From assembly GCA_963813375.1 (NCBI GenBank), contig CAWEYT010000006.1:1-64000 (forward strand): a stretch of 64,000 nt of DNA, in the 5' to 3' direction. Positions 7,631 through 17,390 of the stretch are shown here, piece after piece. Each line of letters opens with the position of its first letter. Within the stretch, counting starts at the first letter, position 1. Source of the stretch: DASTFY01 sp963813375. GTDB lineage: Bacteria > Actinomycetota > Acidimicrobiia > Acidimicrobiales > Ilumatobacteraceae. Under the pieces are notes generated by a model that saw nothing but the letters and a program-made list of their open reading frames with translations, searched no databases and was not told the origin of the DNA. The position numbers were made by a program, and so were the translations under genes.

Positions 7631-9163
7631 CCGCGCCAGACGGCCCAGCGCACCGGCGCACGCGCCGGTGGACGGTGCTCGTCGCCGCCACCATGGGGCT
7701 GGCGCTGGCCATACGGATGATCGTCCGACGCCGGCGCGCCGCCGTCACTCCTACGGGCGGCCTGCGGCACGGCTCCCGGCGGGCCCGCAACGCCGAGTTG
7801 GCCCGTCTCGGCGCGCGGGTCGGTCGGGCCTACGCGTCCACCGGCGCCCGCAAGCTCTTTGCGTCGGCCGAACGGGCGGAGGCGCTCGATCGCGAGCGGG
7901 AGCTGCGGACAGCCGAGGAGGTGGCCGCGAGCCTCGGACAGATGAAGGGCGCCCTGATGAAGCTCGGGCAAATGGCGAGCTACCTCGACGACGGCCTGCC
8001 CGAGCCGGTGCGGATGGCCCTGGGTGACCTGCTGGCCAACGCGCCGCCGATGAGCCCGGAGCTAGCGGCCGGCGTTGTCCGCCAGGAGCTCGGTGCCGCG
8101 TCCGGACGAGCTGTTTGTCGAGTGGGATCCCGAGCCGATCGCCGCCGCCTCGATCGGCCAGGTGCACCGCGCGCTGTGGTGGGACCCCGAGCTCCGAGCG
8201 GAGCGAGCAGTCGCCGTCAAGGTCCAGTACCCAGGCGTCGCGGACGCCATCCGCGCGGACCTGGCCAATGCCGACCTGCTCGGCTCGATGATGAGCCAGC
8301 TCTTCAAGGGACTGGACCCAGGCCCGATGGTGACCGAGATCCAAGCCCGGATCGGCGAGGAGCTCGACTACCGCATCGAGGCCGCCAACCAGCGAGCCTT
8401 CGCGGAGTTCTACGACGGGCATCCCTTCATCCACGTCCCCGCCGTGGTCGCGCCGTTGTCGACCGGCCGGGTGCTGACCACCGAGCTCGCGGCTGGCGCC
8501 GGATGGGACGAGCTGCTCACGTGGAGCCAGGCGGAGAAGGACCTGGCCGCGGAGGCGATCTTCCGGTTCGTGTTCCGGAGCCTCTACCGGTTCCACGCCT
8601 TCAATGGCGACCCTCACCCCGGCAACTACGTGTTCCGCCCAGGCGGGCAGGTCAGCTTCCTGGACTTCGGGCTGGTCAAGCACTTCGACGACCGGGCCAT
8701 GGAGACCTTCCAGGCCATGATCGGCTCTGCGGTGCTCGAGCCCGATCACTCCCGCTTCCGAGATGCGGTCGAGGCGGCGGGGCTGCTCCGGCCGGGCGCG
8801 CCCGTGACCACGGAGGAGGTCGGGCGCTACTTCGAGCACTTCTATGAGGCCGTGCGGACCGACAAGACCATCACCTGGACGACGGAGTACGCATCCGCCA
8901 CCGTGCGGCGGACGTTCGATCGGAACTCACCGATCGCGCAGTACGCCACCGTGCCCGCCGACTTCGTGGTCATCCAACGCATCAACCTCGGCCTCTACGC
9001 CATCCTCGGCCATCTCGGCGCGACCGCCAACTACCGCAAGATCGCGGAAGAGCTGTGGCCGATGGTGAGTGGTCCTCCCTCGACCCCCATGGGCGAGGCC
9101 GAGGCGGCCTGGCTGACGAGGCGATCAGCTCCCCTCGCTGATCAGCTCGGCTCCATGGCGTAG
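7627..9163 (+). CDS. ABC1/UbiB family atypical kinase (one frameshift)
   Basis: ADCK/UbiB-type atypical kinase or ATPase, often linked to isoprenoid lipid or quinone metabolism. Seen in order: a short N-terminal hydrophobic stretch, the KxGQ motif in LMKLGQMASYLDD, the Ala-rich loop AAASIGQVHRA, the VAVKVQYPGV lysine, NGDPHPGNY catalytic loop and LDFGLVKHF. The two parts lie in different frames; the break is near 8090-8100, between VVRQELG and DELFVEWD, and one indel joins them. The probable start is TTG at 7627, overlapping the upstream stop; GTG 7675 is an alternative. The 3' end overlaps the convergent CBS gene by 22 bp. Confidence 0.8.
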
Positions 9164-9570
9164 GCGCCGAGCAGATCGCGCGCCGACACGATCCCGACCA
9201 GCTGGTTGTCCTCGCCGAGCAGCACATGGCGGACGTACTCCTCCATCATGAGCTCGGCCACCTCCTGCACGGTGGCTGTCGGATCGCACCACACCACGGT
9301 CTTGCTGGCGAGCTCCTGAGCGGTCGTCGTCTGCGGGTCGCAGCCCTCGGCAACCGCCCGCACGACATCGCGCTCGGAGATCACGCCTTCGACGTCGTGC
9401 ATCGACCCGACCACGAGGATCCCGACCTGGTCGCCCACCAGCTCGTCGGCCACGGCCAGCAGGCTGGCGTCAGGCGGGATGGTGATGACCGCGTCGGCGG
9501 CGTACACGCGCACTGAGGCACGGCCGCCAGTGGTCGGTTGGAGGTCGGTGCTGTCGGTGCTGTCGGTCAT
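9142..9570 (-). CDS. CBS-domain pair protein
   Basis: 142 aa made almost wholly of a Bateman module. The first CBS repeat (VITIPPDASLLAVADEL to GVISERDVVRAV) and the second (VVWCDPTATVQEVAELM to GIVSARDLLGAY) are each about 55 residues. Such stand-alone pairs bind adenosyl nucleotides and act as energy or ionic sensors; the partner is unknown. The N terminus has a short TDSTDSTD repeat. It is transcribed alone and converges on the UbiB-like gene. Confidence 0.82.
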   Translation of the reverse strand: MTDSTDSTDLQPTTGGRASVRVYAADAVITIPPDASLLAVADELVGDQVGILVVGSMHDVEGVISERDVVRAVAEGCDPQTTTAQELASKTVVWCDPTATVQEVAELMMEEYVRHVLLGEDNQLVGIVSARDLLGAYAMEPS

Positions 9571-9694
9571 GTCAGGAGTCCTCCTTCGGCCTGGCCATCA
9601 CGATGCCCCGACCGGGTTCGGTCCTACCACGGGACGAGGTCACCGTGAGCGGGCCGAAGGTCCCGAAGACGCCGGCCCGTGGCACGCTGACGCC

Positions 9695-11350
9695 ATGATC
9701 GCCGATCCGCTCGCCACCCACGACGTGGAGAACCAGCCCCCTCCGCTCGCCGACTACGACGTGTACGGCTGCGATGTGGCGCTCGTGGATGCGGTGGAAC
9801 GTGTGGCCGGCGCGTCCGTCCACGACGACCTCCACGCGCTCGGCCAGCGGGCCGGCTCGTCGGAGGCCCAGCGGTGGGGCGAACTGGCCAACGCCAACCC
9901 ACCCGTGCTCCACACCCACGACCGGTACGGGAACCGCATCGATCGCGTCGAGTACCACCCGGCGTACCACGAGCTCATGCGGGTGGCGATCGCCAACGGC
10001 CTGCACGCCGCGCCGTGGGGACCGGACGCCGGGCCAGGAGCTCATGCGGCCCGCGCGGCCAAGATGATCGTCTGGTCGCAGGTCGACGCAGGACACACCT
10101 GCCCGATCTCGATGACGTACTCGGTCCTGCCCGCGCTACGGCACCAGCCGGAGCTGGCCGAGGCTTGGGAGCCCCTCCTCCTCAGCACGACCTACGACCC
10201 GTCCTTCGCGCCGCGGACCGAGAAGGCGGGCGTGACCTGCGGCATGGGAATGACCGAGAAGCAGGGCGGCTCGGACGTCCGTGCCAACTCCACCCGGGCC
10301 GCGCCGGTCGCGGGCGGCGACGGCGGCTACCTCCTCACCGGCCACAAGTGGTTCTGCTCCGCGCCCATGAGCGACGCCTTCTTGATGCTGGCGCAGGCCG
10401 ATGACGGGCTGACCTGCTTCCTCGTCCCACGCTGGCTCCCCGACGGGACTCCCAACGTGTTCCGCATCCAGCGTCTGAAGGACAAGCTCGGTGACCGCTC
10501 CAACGCGTCGAGCGAGATCGAGCTGGCCGGGACCTGGGCCCAGGTCGTCGGCGAGCCCGGTCGCGGCGTGCCGACCATCATCGAGATGGTCAACCACACC
10601 AGGCTCGACTGCGCGCTGGGGGCGACGGCCATCCTCCGCCGCGGGACCGTCGAGGCGGTCCACCATGCTGCGCACCGGCGGGCCTTCGGCGGGCCGCTCG
10701 CCGACAAGCCGCTCATGCGCAACGTGCTCGCCGACCTGGCTATCGAAGCGGAGGCAGCCACGGTCAGCTCGATGTGGCTGGCGGGTCTGTTCGAGGCCGC
10801 CGACGCGCAGGCCGACACGCACGCGACCGCGCTGCGTCGTGTCGCCACGCCGGTGCTGAAGTACTGGACCTGCAAGCGGGCCCCCGCCCACGCCAGCGAG
10901 GCGCTCGAGTGCCTCGGCGGCGCGGGGTACGTCGAGGAATCCGGGCTGCCCCGGCTGTTCCGGCAGAGTCCTCTCAACGGGATCTGGGAGGGATCCGGCA
11001 ACGTGATCTGCCTCGACGTGCTGCGGGTCATGGGCCGGAGCCCGGAGTCAGTCGAGGTGCTGGTCGACGAGCTGGCTGGGGCGTCGGGTCTCGACCCCCG
11101 ACTGGACGCCGCGATGAAGGACGTCCAGCAGGAGCTGACGGACCTCGAGGATCTCGAAGCGCGGGCCCGTTCGATCGTCGAGCGGTTGGCGTTGGTCCTG
11201 CAGGGTTCGCTCCTGGTGCGCTACGGCGACGCGGCGGTCGCCGACGCTTTCTGCGCCAGCCGTCTCGGGCCGGCCGGTGGGCGGGCGTACGGCACCCTCC
11301 CCCGCGGTGTGGACACCGAGCGCATCGTCGAACGCACCCGGATCCGCTGA
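9695..11350 (+). CDS. AidB-like acyl-CoA dehydrogenase family protein
   Basis: 551 aa, longer than ordinary acyl-CoA dehydrogenases and equal to AidB-type members. Seen: GMGMTEKQGGSDVRANST and LTGHKWFCSAP (FAD/substrate-binding middle domain), VNHTRLDCALGA, an AFGGPLADKPLMRNVLADL helix, and ECLGGAGYVEESGLPRLFRQ followed by NGIWEGSGNV in the C-terminal domain. AidB of E. coli is a flavoprotein in the alkylation response; whether this homologue has that role is unknown. Start chosen at MIADPLATHDVENQPPPL, where similarity begins; the upstream in-frame extension is not family-like. Confidence 0.82.
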   Translation: MIADPLATHDVENQPPPLADYDVYGCDVALVDAVERVAGASVHDDLHALGQRAGSSEAQRWGELANANPPVLHTHDRYGNRIDRVEYHPAYHELMRVAIANGLHAAPWGPDAGPGAHAARAAKMIVWSQVDAGHTCPISMTYSVLPALRHQPELAEAWEPLLLSTTYDPSFAPRTEKAGVTCGMGMTEKQGGSDVRANSTRAAPVAGGDGGYLLTGHKWFCSAPMSDAFLMLAQADDGLTCFLVPRWLPDGTPNVFRIQRLKDKLGDRSNASSEIELAGTWAQVVGEPGRGVPTIIEMVNHTRLDCALGATAILRRGTVEAVHHAAHRRAFGGPLADKPLMRNVLADLAIEAEAATVSSMWLAGLFEAADAQADTHATALRRVATPVLKYWTCKRAPAHASEALECLGGAGYVEESGLPRLFRQSPLNGIWEGSGNVICLDVLRVMGRSPESVEVLVDELAGASGLDPRLDAAMKDVQQELTDLEDLEARARSIVERLALVLQGSLLVRYGDAAVADAFCASRLGPAGGRAYGTLPRGVDTERIVERTRIR

Positions 11351-11368
11351 CCCTTCAGTCCTCGCGCC

Positions 11369-12010
11369 TCAGTCCTTGCGCCCGGTGAGCACCAGGCGCA
11401 GGCCGAGCGCGACCATCACCAGCCCGCCCGCTCCCCCCATCAGCTCCATCCGCCGTGGCGAGCGCTCGAGCCAGCTCCGGACGGTGCCCGCGGCGACGCC
11501 GTAGGCGCTGTCGGAGAGCAGCGCGAGGAGGCAGAACAGCATCCCGAGCACAAGGAGCTGCAGCGTGGGATGACCGGCCGCGGGGCGGACGAACTGCGGG
11601 AGGACGGCCAGGAAGAACAACGTCGTCTTGGGGTTGCTGACACCGACCACGAAGCCGTCCCGGACGAGCTGCGGAGTCGTCCGGATCGTGGCTGAACGTC
11701 CGGCGGCGATGGCGGCGGACAGCGAGCGCCGGTCCCGCCAGGCCCGGACCCCGAGGAGGACGAGGTAGGCGCCGCCGATCAGCTTCATGGCCGTGAAGAC
11801 GGTGCTCGACGTCGCCACCAGCGCGCCGAGTCCCGCCGCGACGGCGATCACCTGGACGCAGCATCCGAGCGTGTTGCCACCCACGGTGGCCACGGCCGCC
11901 AGGCGTCCGTAGGCGACGCCGCGGCTCACCACGAAGAGCACGCTTGGTCCGGGCACGATGAGGAGCGCCTCCGCCGACAGGAGGAAGGCGACGATCTGCG
12001 AAGACGACAC
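11369..12010 (-). CDS. LysE/RhtB family amino-acid exporter
   Basis: 213 aa, six predicted membrane segments. The first helix ends with SAEALLIVPGPSVLFVVSRG, and GVSNPKTTLFFLAVLPQFV in the middle is the family hallmark. These proteins export basic amino acids, homoserine or homoserine lactones. The start is set at GTG 12010 (VSSSQIVAFLL), which gives family length; the longer open frame upstream is charged and Pro/Gly-rich. Convergent with the acyl-CoA dehydrogenase and divergent from the secreted peptidase, 91 bp away. Confidence 0.85.
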   Translation of the reverse strand: MSSSQIVAFLLSAEALLIVPGPSVLFVVSRGVAYGRLAAVATVGGNTLGCCVQVIAVAAGLGALVATSSTVFTAMKLIGGAYLVLLGVRAWRDRRSLSAAIAAGRSATIRTTPQLVRDGFVVGVSNPKTTLFFLAVLPQFVRPAAGHPTLQLLVLGMLFCLLALLSDSAYGVAAGTVRSWLERSPRRMELMGGAGGLVMVALGLRLVLTGRKD

Positions 12011-12101
12011 GCCGGCACCGTAGGCGCCTGCTCCCGCTGGCGCCCTTCGACTTCCGCCGGGCGGGACGACCGGGGCCGTGGTGCACCGATACCATCCTGG
12101 C

Positions 12102-14054
12102 GTGCGGGTCCGGCGGATGGTGGCGGTGCTGGTGGTGACGGCGCTCGGAGGATCGATCCCGGCCGTGGCCTCGGCCGGCGGCGCGCCGGTGACCGATGCC
12201 GCGGCCCCGGAGCTGTCCCGCTGTCCCGGTGTGTCAGGCGCCCGCTGCGGCACGGTCTCGCGGCCTCTCGACCCGGCTCGACCGGGAGGGCGCGCCATCG
12301 ACGTCGCCTTCGAGCTCCACCGTGCGCGGCGCCAGCCGAAGTCGCCCGAGGGCACCATCGTCGCCGTCGAGGGTGGACCGGGTTACACGACCTCCTCGAG
12401 CCGGGACTACTACCTGGAGCTCTTCGAGCCGCTCCTCGACCGGTACCAGCTCCTGCTCGTGGACAACCGCGGCACCGGCCGCTCGGCGGTGATCGACTGC
12501 CCCGAGCTTCAGTCCTACGAGGGCAGCTACATCCGCAACGTGCGGACGTGCAGCCGGCAGCTCGGTGCCGACAACGACGTCTGGGGCACTGCGTTCGCGG
12601 TCGAGGACATGGTCGCGGTGCTCGACCACCTCGGCATCGAGCGGGTCGACATGTACGGCGACTCCTACGGCAGCTTCTTCACCCAGGCCTTCGCCGTACG
12701 CCACCCCGAGCGGGTCCGCACGATCGTGCTCGACGCCACCTACCCCGTCGCCCACCAGAACCCCTGGTACCCCGACATGACCCGCGCCATCGCCAACTCC
12801 TTCCGCACCGTCTGCGAGCGGGACCCGGGCTGCGCGGCGCTCGGCGGCGACCCACTGGAGCGCATGCGCCGCCTGGCTGACGCGCTCGCCGCGAAGCCCC
12901 TGACCGGCCGGGCGCCCACGGCGGACGGCGAGGTGCAGGAGATGACGATCGACGCGCCGATGCTGTCGTCGCTCGCGGCGTCAGGCACGTTCAGCACGAG
13001 CGTCTACCGGGAGCTCGACGCCGCCGGACGCGCCTACCTCGACGGCGGCGACCCGGCCCCGCTCCTGCGCATCGCCTCCGAGCAGAACGTCCCCGGGGAC
13101 GCGGGCGACCTCGCCGACTCGTCGGAGGGCTTGTACGTCGCGGTCATCTGCAACGACTACCCCCAGCTCTGGGACATCACCTCGCCCCTCGGGTCCCGCC
13201 CGGCCCAGTTCGAGCAGGCCGAGGCCGAGCTGCGGGCGACGACGCCGGACGTGTTCGCCCCCTTCACCATCGACGAGTGGCTGGCCTCGCCCTGGACGGA
13301 GTTCCGGAGCTGCATCGGCTGGCACCCGCCGTCGACCTGGGTTCCGCCCGTCCCCGACCCGCCGGTCTATCCCGACGTCCCGGCGCTCGTGCTGGTCGGT
13401 GACCTCGACTCCATCACGTCACCCGAGGGTTCGCGCATCGTGGCCGACAACTTCCCCGGGTCGACCTACGTGGAGGTCGCCAACACCACCCACGTGACCG
13501 CGCTGGCCGACTTCTCCCGGTGCGCGTCGGACATCACCGTGCGCTTCGTGGAGACCGGCGGCGATGCCGGCGACACCTCCTGCGCGGCCGAGTACCAGGA
13601 GGTGCGCACCGTCGAGGAGTTCCCGGCCCGCCTGCAGGACGTGACGCCCGCACCGGGCGCGGGAAGCGACCGAACGGCCAAGGTGATCACGGCCGCCCTC
13701 CAGACGGTCGGCGACATGATCGCCCGGTGGTGGTCGATGTACGGCGAAGCCGGTGTCGGACTGCGCGGTGGGACCTTCACGACGACCGGCCTCGACGACG
13801 TGGGCTTCGAGATGGACGAGCTGCGCTGGGTCGACGATCTCCGGGTCAGCGGGCGGGTGAGCTGGGACCGGTCAACCGGCGAGGTGACCGCCACCATCCG
13901 GCTCTCGGGAGCGACCGGCGGTTCGCTGGAGGCCACGTGGAACGACTGGCAGCCGCACGCCGAGGCTCACGTGACCGGGCGGACGCGGGCGCTCGGTCGA
14001 TGTGGTGGTGCCGCCCCCGACCGGGCTCGCCGTCCGGTCGCCGCCATAGGCTGA
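12102..14054 (+). CDS. Secreted alpha/beta hydrolase, tripeptidyl-aminopeptidase (S33)-like
   Basis: About 650 aa with a signal peptide (VRVRRMVAVLVVTALGG, then AVASAGG). Hydrolase core: AVEGGPGYTTSSS oxyanion region, LLVDNRGTGRSA, the nucleophile MYGDSYGSFFTQ (Ser near 188), the acid in LVGDLDSITSPEGSR, and the His in ANTTHVTALADF. Such TAP-like enzymes release N-terminal peptides outside the cell. The last 130 residues are an additional beta-rich segment not usual for the family. TACCAT at 12090-12095, six bases before GTG 12102, supports that start and a leaderless message. Confidence 0.8.
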   Translation: MRVRRMVAVLVVTALGGSIPAVASAGGAPVTDAAAPELSRCPGVSGARCGTVSRPLDPARPGGRAIDVAFELHRARRQPKSPEGTIVAVEGGPGYTTSSSRDYYLELFEPLLDRYQLLLVDNRGTGRSAVIDCPELQSYEGSYIRNVRTCSRQLGADNDVWGTAFAVEDMVAVLDHLGIERVDMYGDSYGSFFTQAFAVRHPERVRTIVLDATYPVAHQNPWYPDMTRAIANSFRTVCERDPGCAALGGDPLERMRRLADALAAKPLTGRAPTADGEVQEMTIDAPMLSSLAASGTFSTSVYRELDAAGRAYLDGGDPAPLLRIASEQNVPGDAGDLADSSEGLYVAVICNDYPQLWDITSPLGSRPAQFEQAEAELRATTPDVFAPFTIDEWLASPWTEFRSCIGWHPPSTWVPPVPDPPVYPDVPALVLVGDLDSITSPEGSRIVADNFPGSTYVEVANTTHVTALADFSRCASDITVRFVETGGDAGDTSCAAEYQEVRTVEEFPARLQDVTPAPGAGSDRTAKVITAALQTVGDMIARWWSMYGEAGVGLRGGTFTTTGLDDVGFEMDELRWVDDLRVSGRVSWDRSTGEVTATIRLSGATGGSLEATWNDWQPHAEAHVTGRTRALGRCGGAAPDRARRPVAAIG

Positions 14055-14068
14055 GCCCAGGAGGACCC

Positions 14069-14598
14069 ATGGCAGTGGACACGTTCATCGCCTACGTCGG
14101 CGTCTGACTCCGTCGATGGCGCCGACAGCGACTACGACCTGTCAAGGACCTGCACAGCAAGGCAGGCCATCGACGCCTCGATGCGCGGTATGAGCGGCGG
14201 GACGACGGCAAGGTCAAGATCACCCGGAAGCACGAGACGCCGACCGGGTCGGCGGCGTCCTGGGCGGCGGGGTCGGTCTGGCCACGGGTCTCGTGGTGGC
14301 GCTCTTCCCCTTCGCGGCCATCGGCGGCGGGCTGCTGGCCGCCACCACGGCCGGGGGTGCTGTCCTCGGGGCCGTGGCCGGTCACGCCGCGGCGGGCATG
14401 AGCCGCCACGACCTCAAGGAGCTGGGCGAGCAGCTCGACGCCGGCCAGGCCGGGCTGGTGGTCGTCGGCGTCGCCGACATGGGCGCCAAGATCGAGGCGG
14501 CCATGAAGGACGCCAAGAAGATCGAGACCAAGGAGATGAAGGCCGACACCGCCGCCATCGAGTCAGACGCCAAGGACGCCGGCGCACCCGAAACCTGA
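14069..14598 (+). pseudogene. DUF1269-type membrane protein, frame-broken N terminus
   Basis: The intact C-terminal 100 residues hold a Gly/Ala-rich hydrophobic hairpin (FPFAAIGGGLLAATTAGGAV), the MSRHDLKELGEQLDAGQAG segment and a Lys/Glu/Asp-rich tail, as in DUF1269 proteins. The N terminus MAVDTFIAYVGV begins at 14069 and hits TGA. RDDGKVKITRKHETPT, typical of the family, lies in another frame around 14198-14245. At least two indels separate the pieces. Function unknown. Confidence 0.6.
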
Positions 14599-14625
14599 CG
14601 CGGCGCGGCGCGCGATCCTGGGCGC

Positions 14626-17385
14626 GTGACCGAACGCGCCGGAGCCGGCGGGCCGCGGCCCGGACGTGATGACAGCCTGCGGGCGGACGTGCGCCGGATC
14701 ACCACGCTGCTGGGACAGACGCTCGCCCGCCAGGAGGGACCCGAGCTGCTCGACCTGGTCGAGCACGTGCGCATCCTCGCCCGCCGCGATCCGGCCGCGA
14801 TGGCCGGGCGGGTGCGCGAGGTCGACGGCGTCACCGCCGCCCGGCTGGTTCGGGCCTTCGACACCTACTTCCACCTCGCGAACGTCGTCGAGCAGGTCCA
14901 TCGCGGCCGGGAGCTGCGCCGTCGCCGGGCTGCCAACGGCGGCTGGCTGGAGCGCGCCGGGGCGCTCATCGCCGAGCGCGACGTGAGCCGGGCCGAGCTC
15001 GAGGTGGTGGCCTCCCGGCTGGAGGTCCGACCGGTCTTCACCGCCCACCCGACCGAGGCCGCCCGCCGGTCGACGCTGACCAAGCTGCGGTCCATCGCCG
15101 ACGTGCTCGACGCCGAGGCCGCGGAGGCGGCGGAGGCCCGCGGGCCGGGGCTCACCGAGCGCACGGACCGGCTGCTGGCCGAGATCATCGACCTGCTCTG
15201 GCTGACCGACGAGATACGGCGGGAGCGGCCCGAGCCGATCGACGAGGCCCGCAACCTCGTCTACCACCTGGAGGACGCCGCCCGGGCGACCGTCCCCGTC
15301 GTGCTGACCGACGTGGCGGCGATGTTCGCCCGGTTCGGAGTGGACCTGCCCGTCACGTCCACCCCGCTCCGGTTCGGCACGTGGACCGGCGGCGACCGCG
15401 ACGGCAACCCCAACGTGACGCCCGAGGTCACGATGCAGGTGCTGACGCTGCAGCACGAGCAGGGGATCCGGGTCGTCGAGCGATTCCTCGAGTCGCTGGT
15501 GGAGGCGCTGAGCGTGTCGTCGCGGATCGCCGGCGCGTCGGCCGAGCTGCTGGAGTCCCTGGCCCGCGACCTGGACCGCCTCCCCGAGGTCGATCCCCGC
15601 TACCGCCGCATCAACGTCGAGGAGCCCTACCGGCTCAAGATCTCGTGCATCCGCGCCAAGCTGGCCCGAACCCGAGCCCGCCTGGCCGCGGGCGCCGGCG
15701 GCCGCCACGATCCGGGGACGGACTACCTCGGCGCCGGCGGGCTGGTCGAAGACCTCGAGGTCCTGCGCCGGTCGCTGCTCGACCATCACGGCGAGCTGGT
15801 GGCCACCGGGCGCGTCGCCACGCTGGTGCGGACCGTGAGCGCCATGGGTCTCCACCTCGCCACCATGGACGTGCGGGAGCACGCGGCCGCGCACCACCTC
15901 GCGCTGGCGGAGCTGGTCGACCGGCTCGGTGAGACCGACCGGCCCTACGGCGAGCTCGACGCCCGCCAGCGCACCGCCTGGCTGGTGCGCGAGCTCGGCG
16001 GCCGCCGCCCACTGGCCGGAGCGTTCGCACCATTGGCAGGACGGGCAGCCCAGGTCTTCGAGGTCTTCAACACCGTTCGGCGGGCTCAGGCCCGGTTCGG
16101 CGCCGGCGTCATCGAGTCGTACATCGTCTCGATGACCGAAGGCGCCGACGACGTGCTCGCCGCGGTCGTGCTGGCCCGCGAGGCCGGGCTGGTCGACGTC
16201 CACGCAGGAACCGCCCGCATCGGCTTCGTGCCCCTGCTCGAGCAGGTGCGCGAGCTGCACCACGCGGGCGAGCTGCTCGACGACTTGCTGTCGGTCCCCG
16301 AGTACCGGACGATCGTCGCCGCTCGGGGAGGGGTGCAGGAGGTGATGCTCGGCTACTCGGACTCCAACAAGGAGGCCGGGATCACCACCAGCCAGTGGGA
16401 GATCCACCGCGCCCAGCGTGCCCTGCGGGACGTGGCCGCCCGCCATGGCGTCCGGCTCCGCCTCTTCCACGGTCGGGGCGGCACCGTCGGCCGCGGCGGC
16501 GGACCGACCCACGACGCCATCCTCGCCCAGCCCTGGAGCACGCTCGACGGTGCGATCAAGGTGACGGAGCAGGGGGAGGTCATCAGCGACAAGTACCTGC
16601 TCCCGGCGCTGGCCAGGGAGAACTTGGAGCTGACGGTGGCCGCGGTCGTGCAGGCGGCGGTGCTGCACACCGCGCCCCGGCAGCCCGACAGCGACCTGGT
16701 CCGGTGGGGGGCGGCCATGGACGCGGTGAGCGAAGCGGCGGCCCGGAGCTACCGGCGGCTCGTCGACCACCCGGACCTGCCGCGCTACTTCTGGTCGACG
16801 ACGCCGACCGAGCTGCTCGGCGCGCTCAACCTGGGCTCCCGCCCGGCCCGCCGCCCGGACGGCGATGGCGGCCTGGCCGCGCTGCGGGCCATCCCGTGGG
16901 TCTTCGGCTGGACCCAATCCCGCCAGATCGTTCCCGGGTGGTTCGGGGTCGGTACGGGGCTGGCCGCGGCGCGGGAGGCCGGCCTGGGCGAGGTGCTCGA
17001 CGACATGCGCGAACGCTGGCACTTCTTCGCCACGTTCGTCTCCAACGTCGAGATGACCCTCATGAAGTCCGACCTCGGCATCGCGCGCCGGTACGTCGAA
17101 CGGCTGGGGGAACCGGACCTGGGGCCGCTGTTCGAGCTCATCACGGCCGAGCACGACCGAACGGTCACCGAGGTGCTGCGCTTGACCGGCGAGGCGCACC
17201 TGCTCGACGCCAACCCGCTCCTCCAGCGCACGCTCGGGGTGCGCGACCTCTACCTCGAACCGCTCCACCACCTGCAGATCGAGCTGCTGGCCCGGCGCCG
17301 GGAGGGGGAGGACGATCCGGAACTGGCCCGGGCCCTCCTGCTCACGGTCAACGGCATCGCCGCCGGCCTGCGCAACACCGGGTAG
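14626..17385 (+). CDS. ppc: Phosphoenolpyruvate carboxylase
   Basis: 919 aa, intact. Carboxylates PEP to oxaloacetate, replenishing the TCA cycle and feeding the aspartate-derived amino acids. Key motifs: VFTAHPTEAARRST with catalytic His141, GTWTGGDRDGNPNVT, LGYSDSNKEAGITTSQW, FHGRGGTVGRGGGPTHDAI (second catalytic His and Gly-rich loop), and the LLTVNGIAAGLRNTG C-terminal tail. GTG start at 14626. A PfkB-type kinase follows 5 nt after the stop. Confidence 0.95.
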   Translation: MTERAGAGGPRPGRDDSLRADVRRITTLLGQTLARQEGPELLDLVEHVRILARRDPAAMAGRVREVDGVTAARLVRAFDTYFHLANVVEQVHRGRELRRRRAANGGWLERAGALIAERDVSRAELEVVASRLEVRPVFTAHPTEAARRSTLTKLRSIADVLDAEAAEAAEARGPGLTERTDRLLAEIIDLLWLTDEIRRERPEPIDEARNLVYHLEDAARATVPVVLTDVAAMFARFGVDLPVTSTPLRFGTWTGGDRDGNPNVTPEVTMQVLTLQHEQGIRVVERFLESLVEALSVSSRIAGASAELLESLARDLDRLPEVDPRYRRINVEEPYRLKISCIRAKLARTRARLAAGAGGRHDPGTDYLGAGGLVEDLEVLRRSLLDHHGELVATGRVATLVRTVSAMGLHLATMDVREHAAAHHLALAELVDRLGETDRPYGELDARQRTAWLVRELGGRRPLAGAFAPLAGRAAQVFEVFNTVRRAQARFGAGVIESYIVSMTEGADDVLAAVVLAREAGLVDVHAGTARIGFVPLLEQVRELHHAGELLDDLLSVPEYRTIVAARGGVQEVMLGYSDSNKEAGITTSQWEIHRAQRALRDVAARHGVRLRLFHGRGGTVGRGGGPTHDAILAQPWSTLDGAIKVTEQGEVISDKYLLPALARENLELTVAAVVQAAVLHTAPRQPDSDLVRWGAAMDAVSEAAARSYRRLVDHPDLPRYFWSTTPTELLGALNLGSRPARRPDGDGGLAALRAIPWVFGWTQSRQIVPGWFGVGTGLAAAREAGLGEVLDDMRERWHFFATFVSNVEMTLMKSDLGIARRYVERLGEPDLGPLFELITAEHDRTVTEVLRLTGEAHLLDANPLLQRTLGVRDLYLEPLHHLQIELLARRREGEDDPELARALLLTVNGIAAGLRNTG

Positions 17386-17390
17386 GTCCG

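Noticed and set aside
8844..9068. Small proteins read from alternative frames inside large genes (Arg/Ser/Pro-rich)
   Set aside because: They overlap genes with complete motifs, have biased composition and no start signals; treated as shadows throughout.
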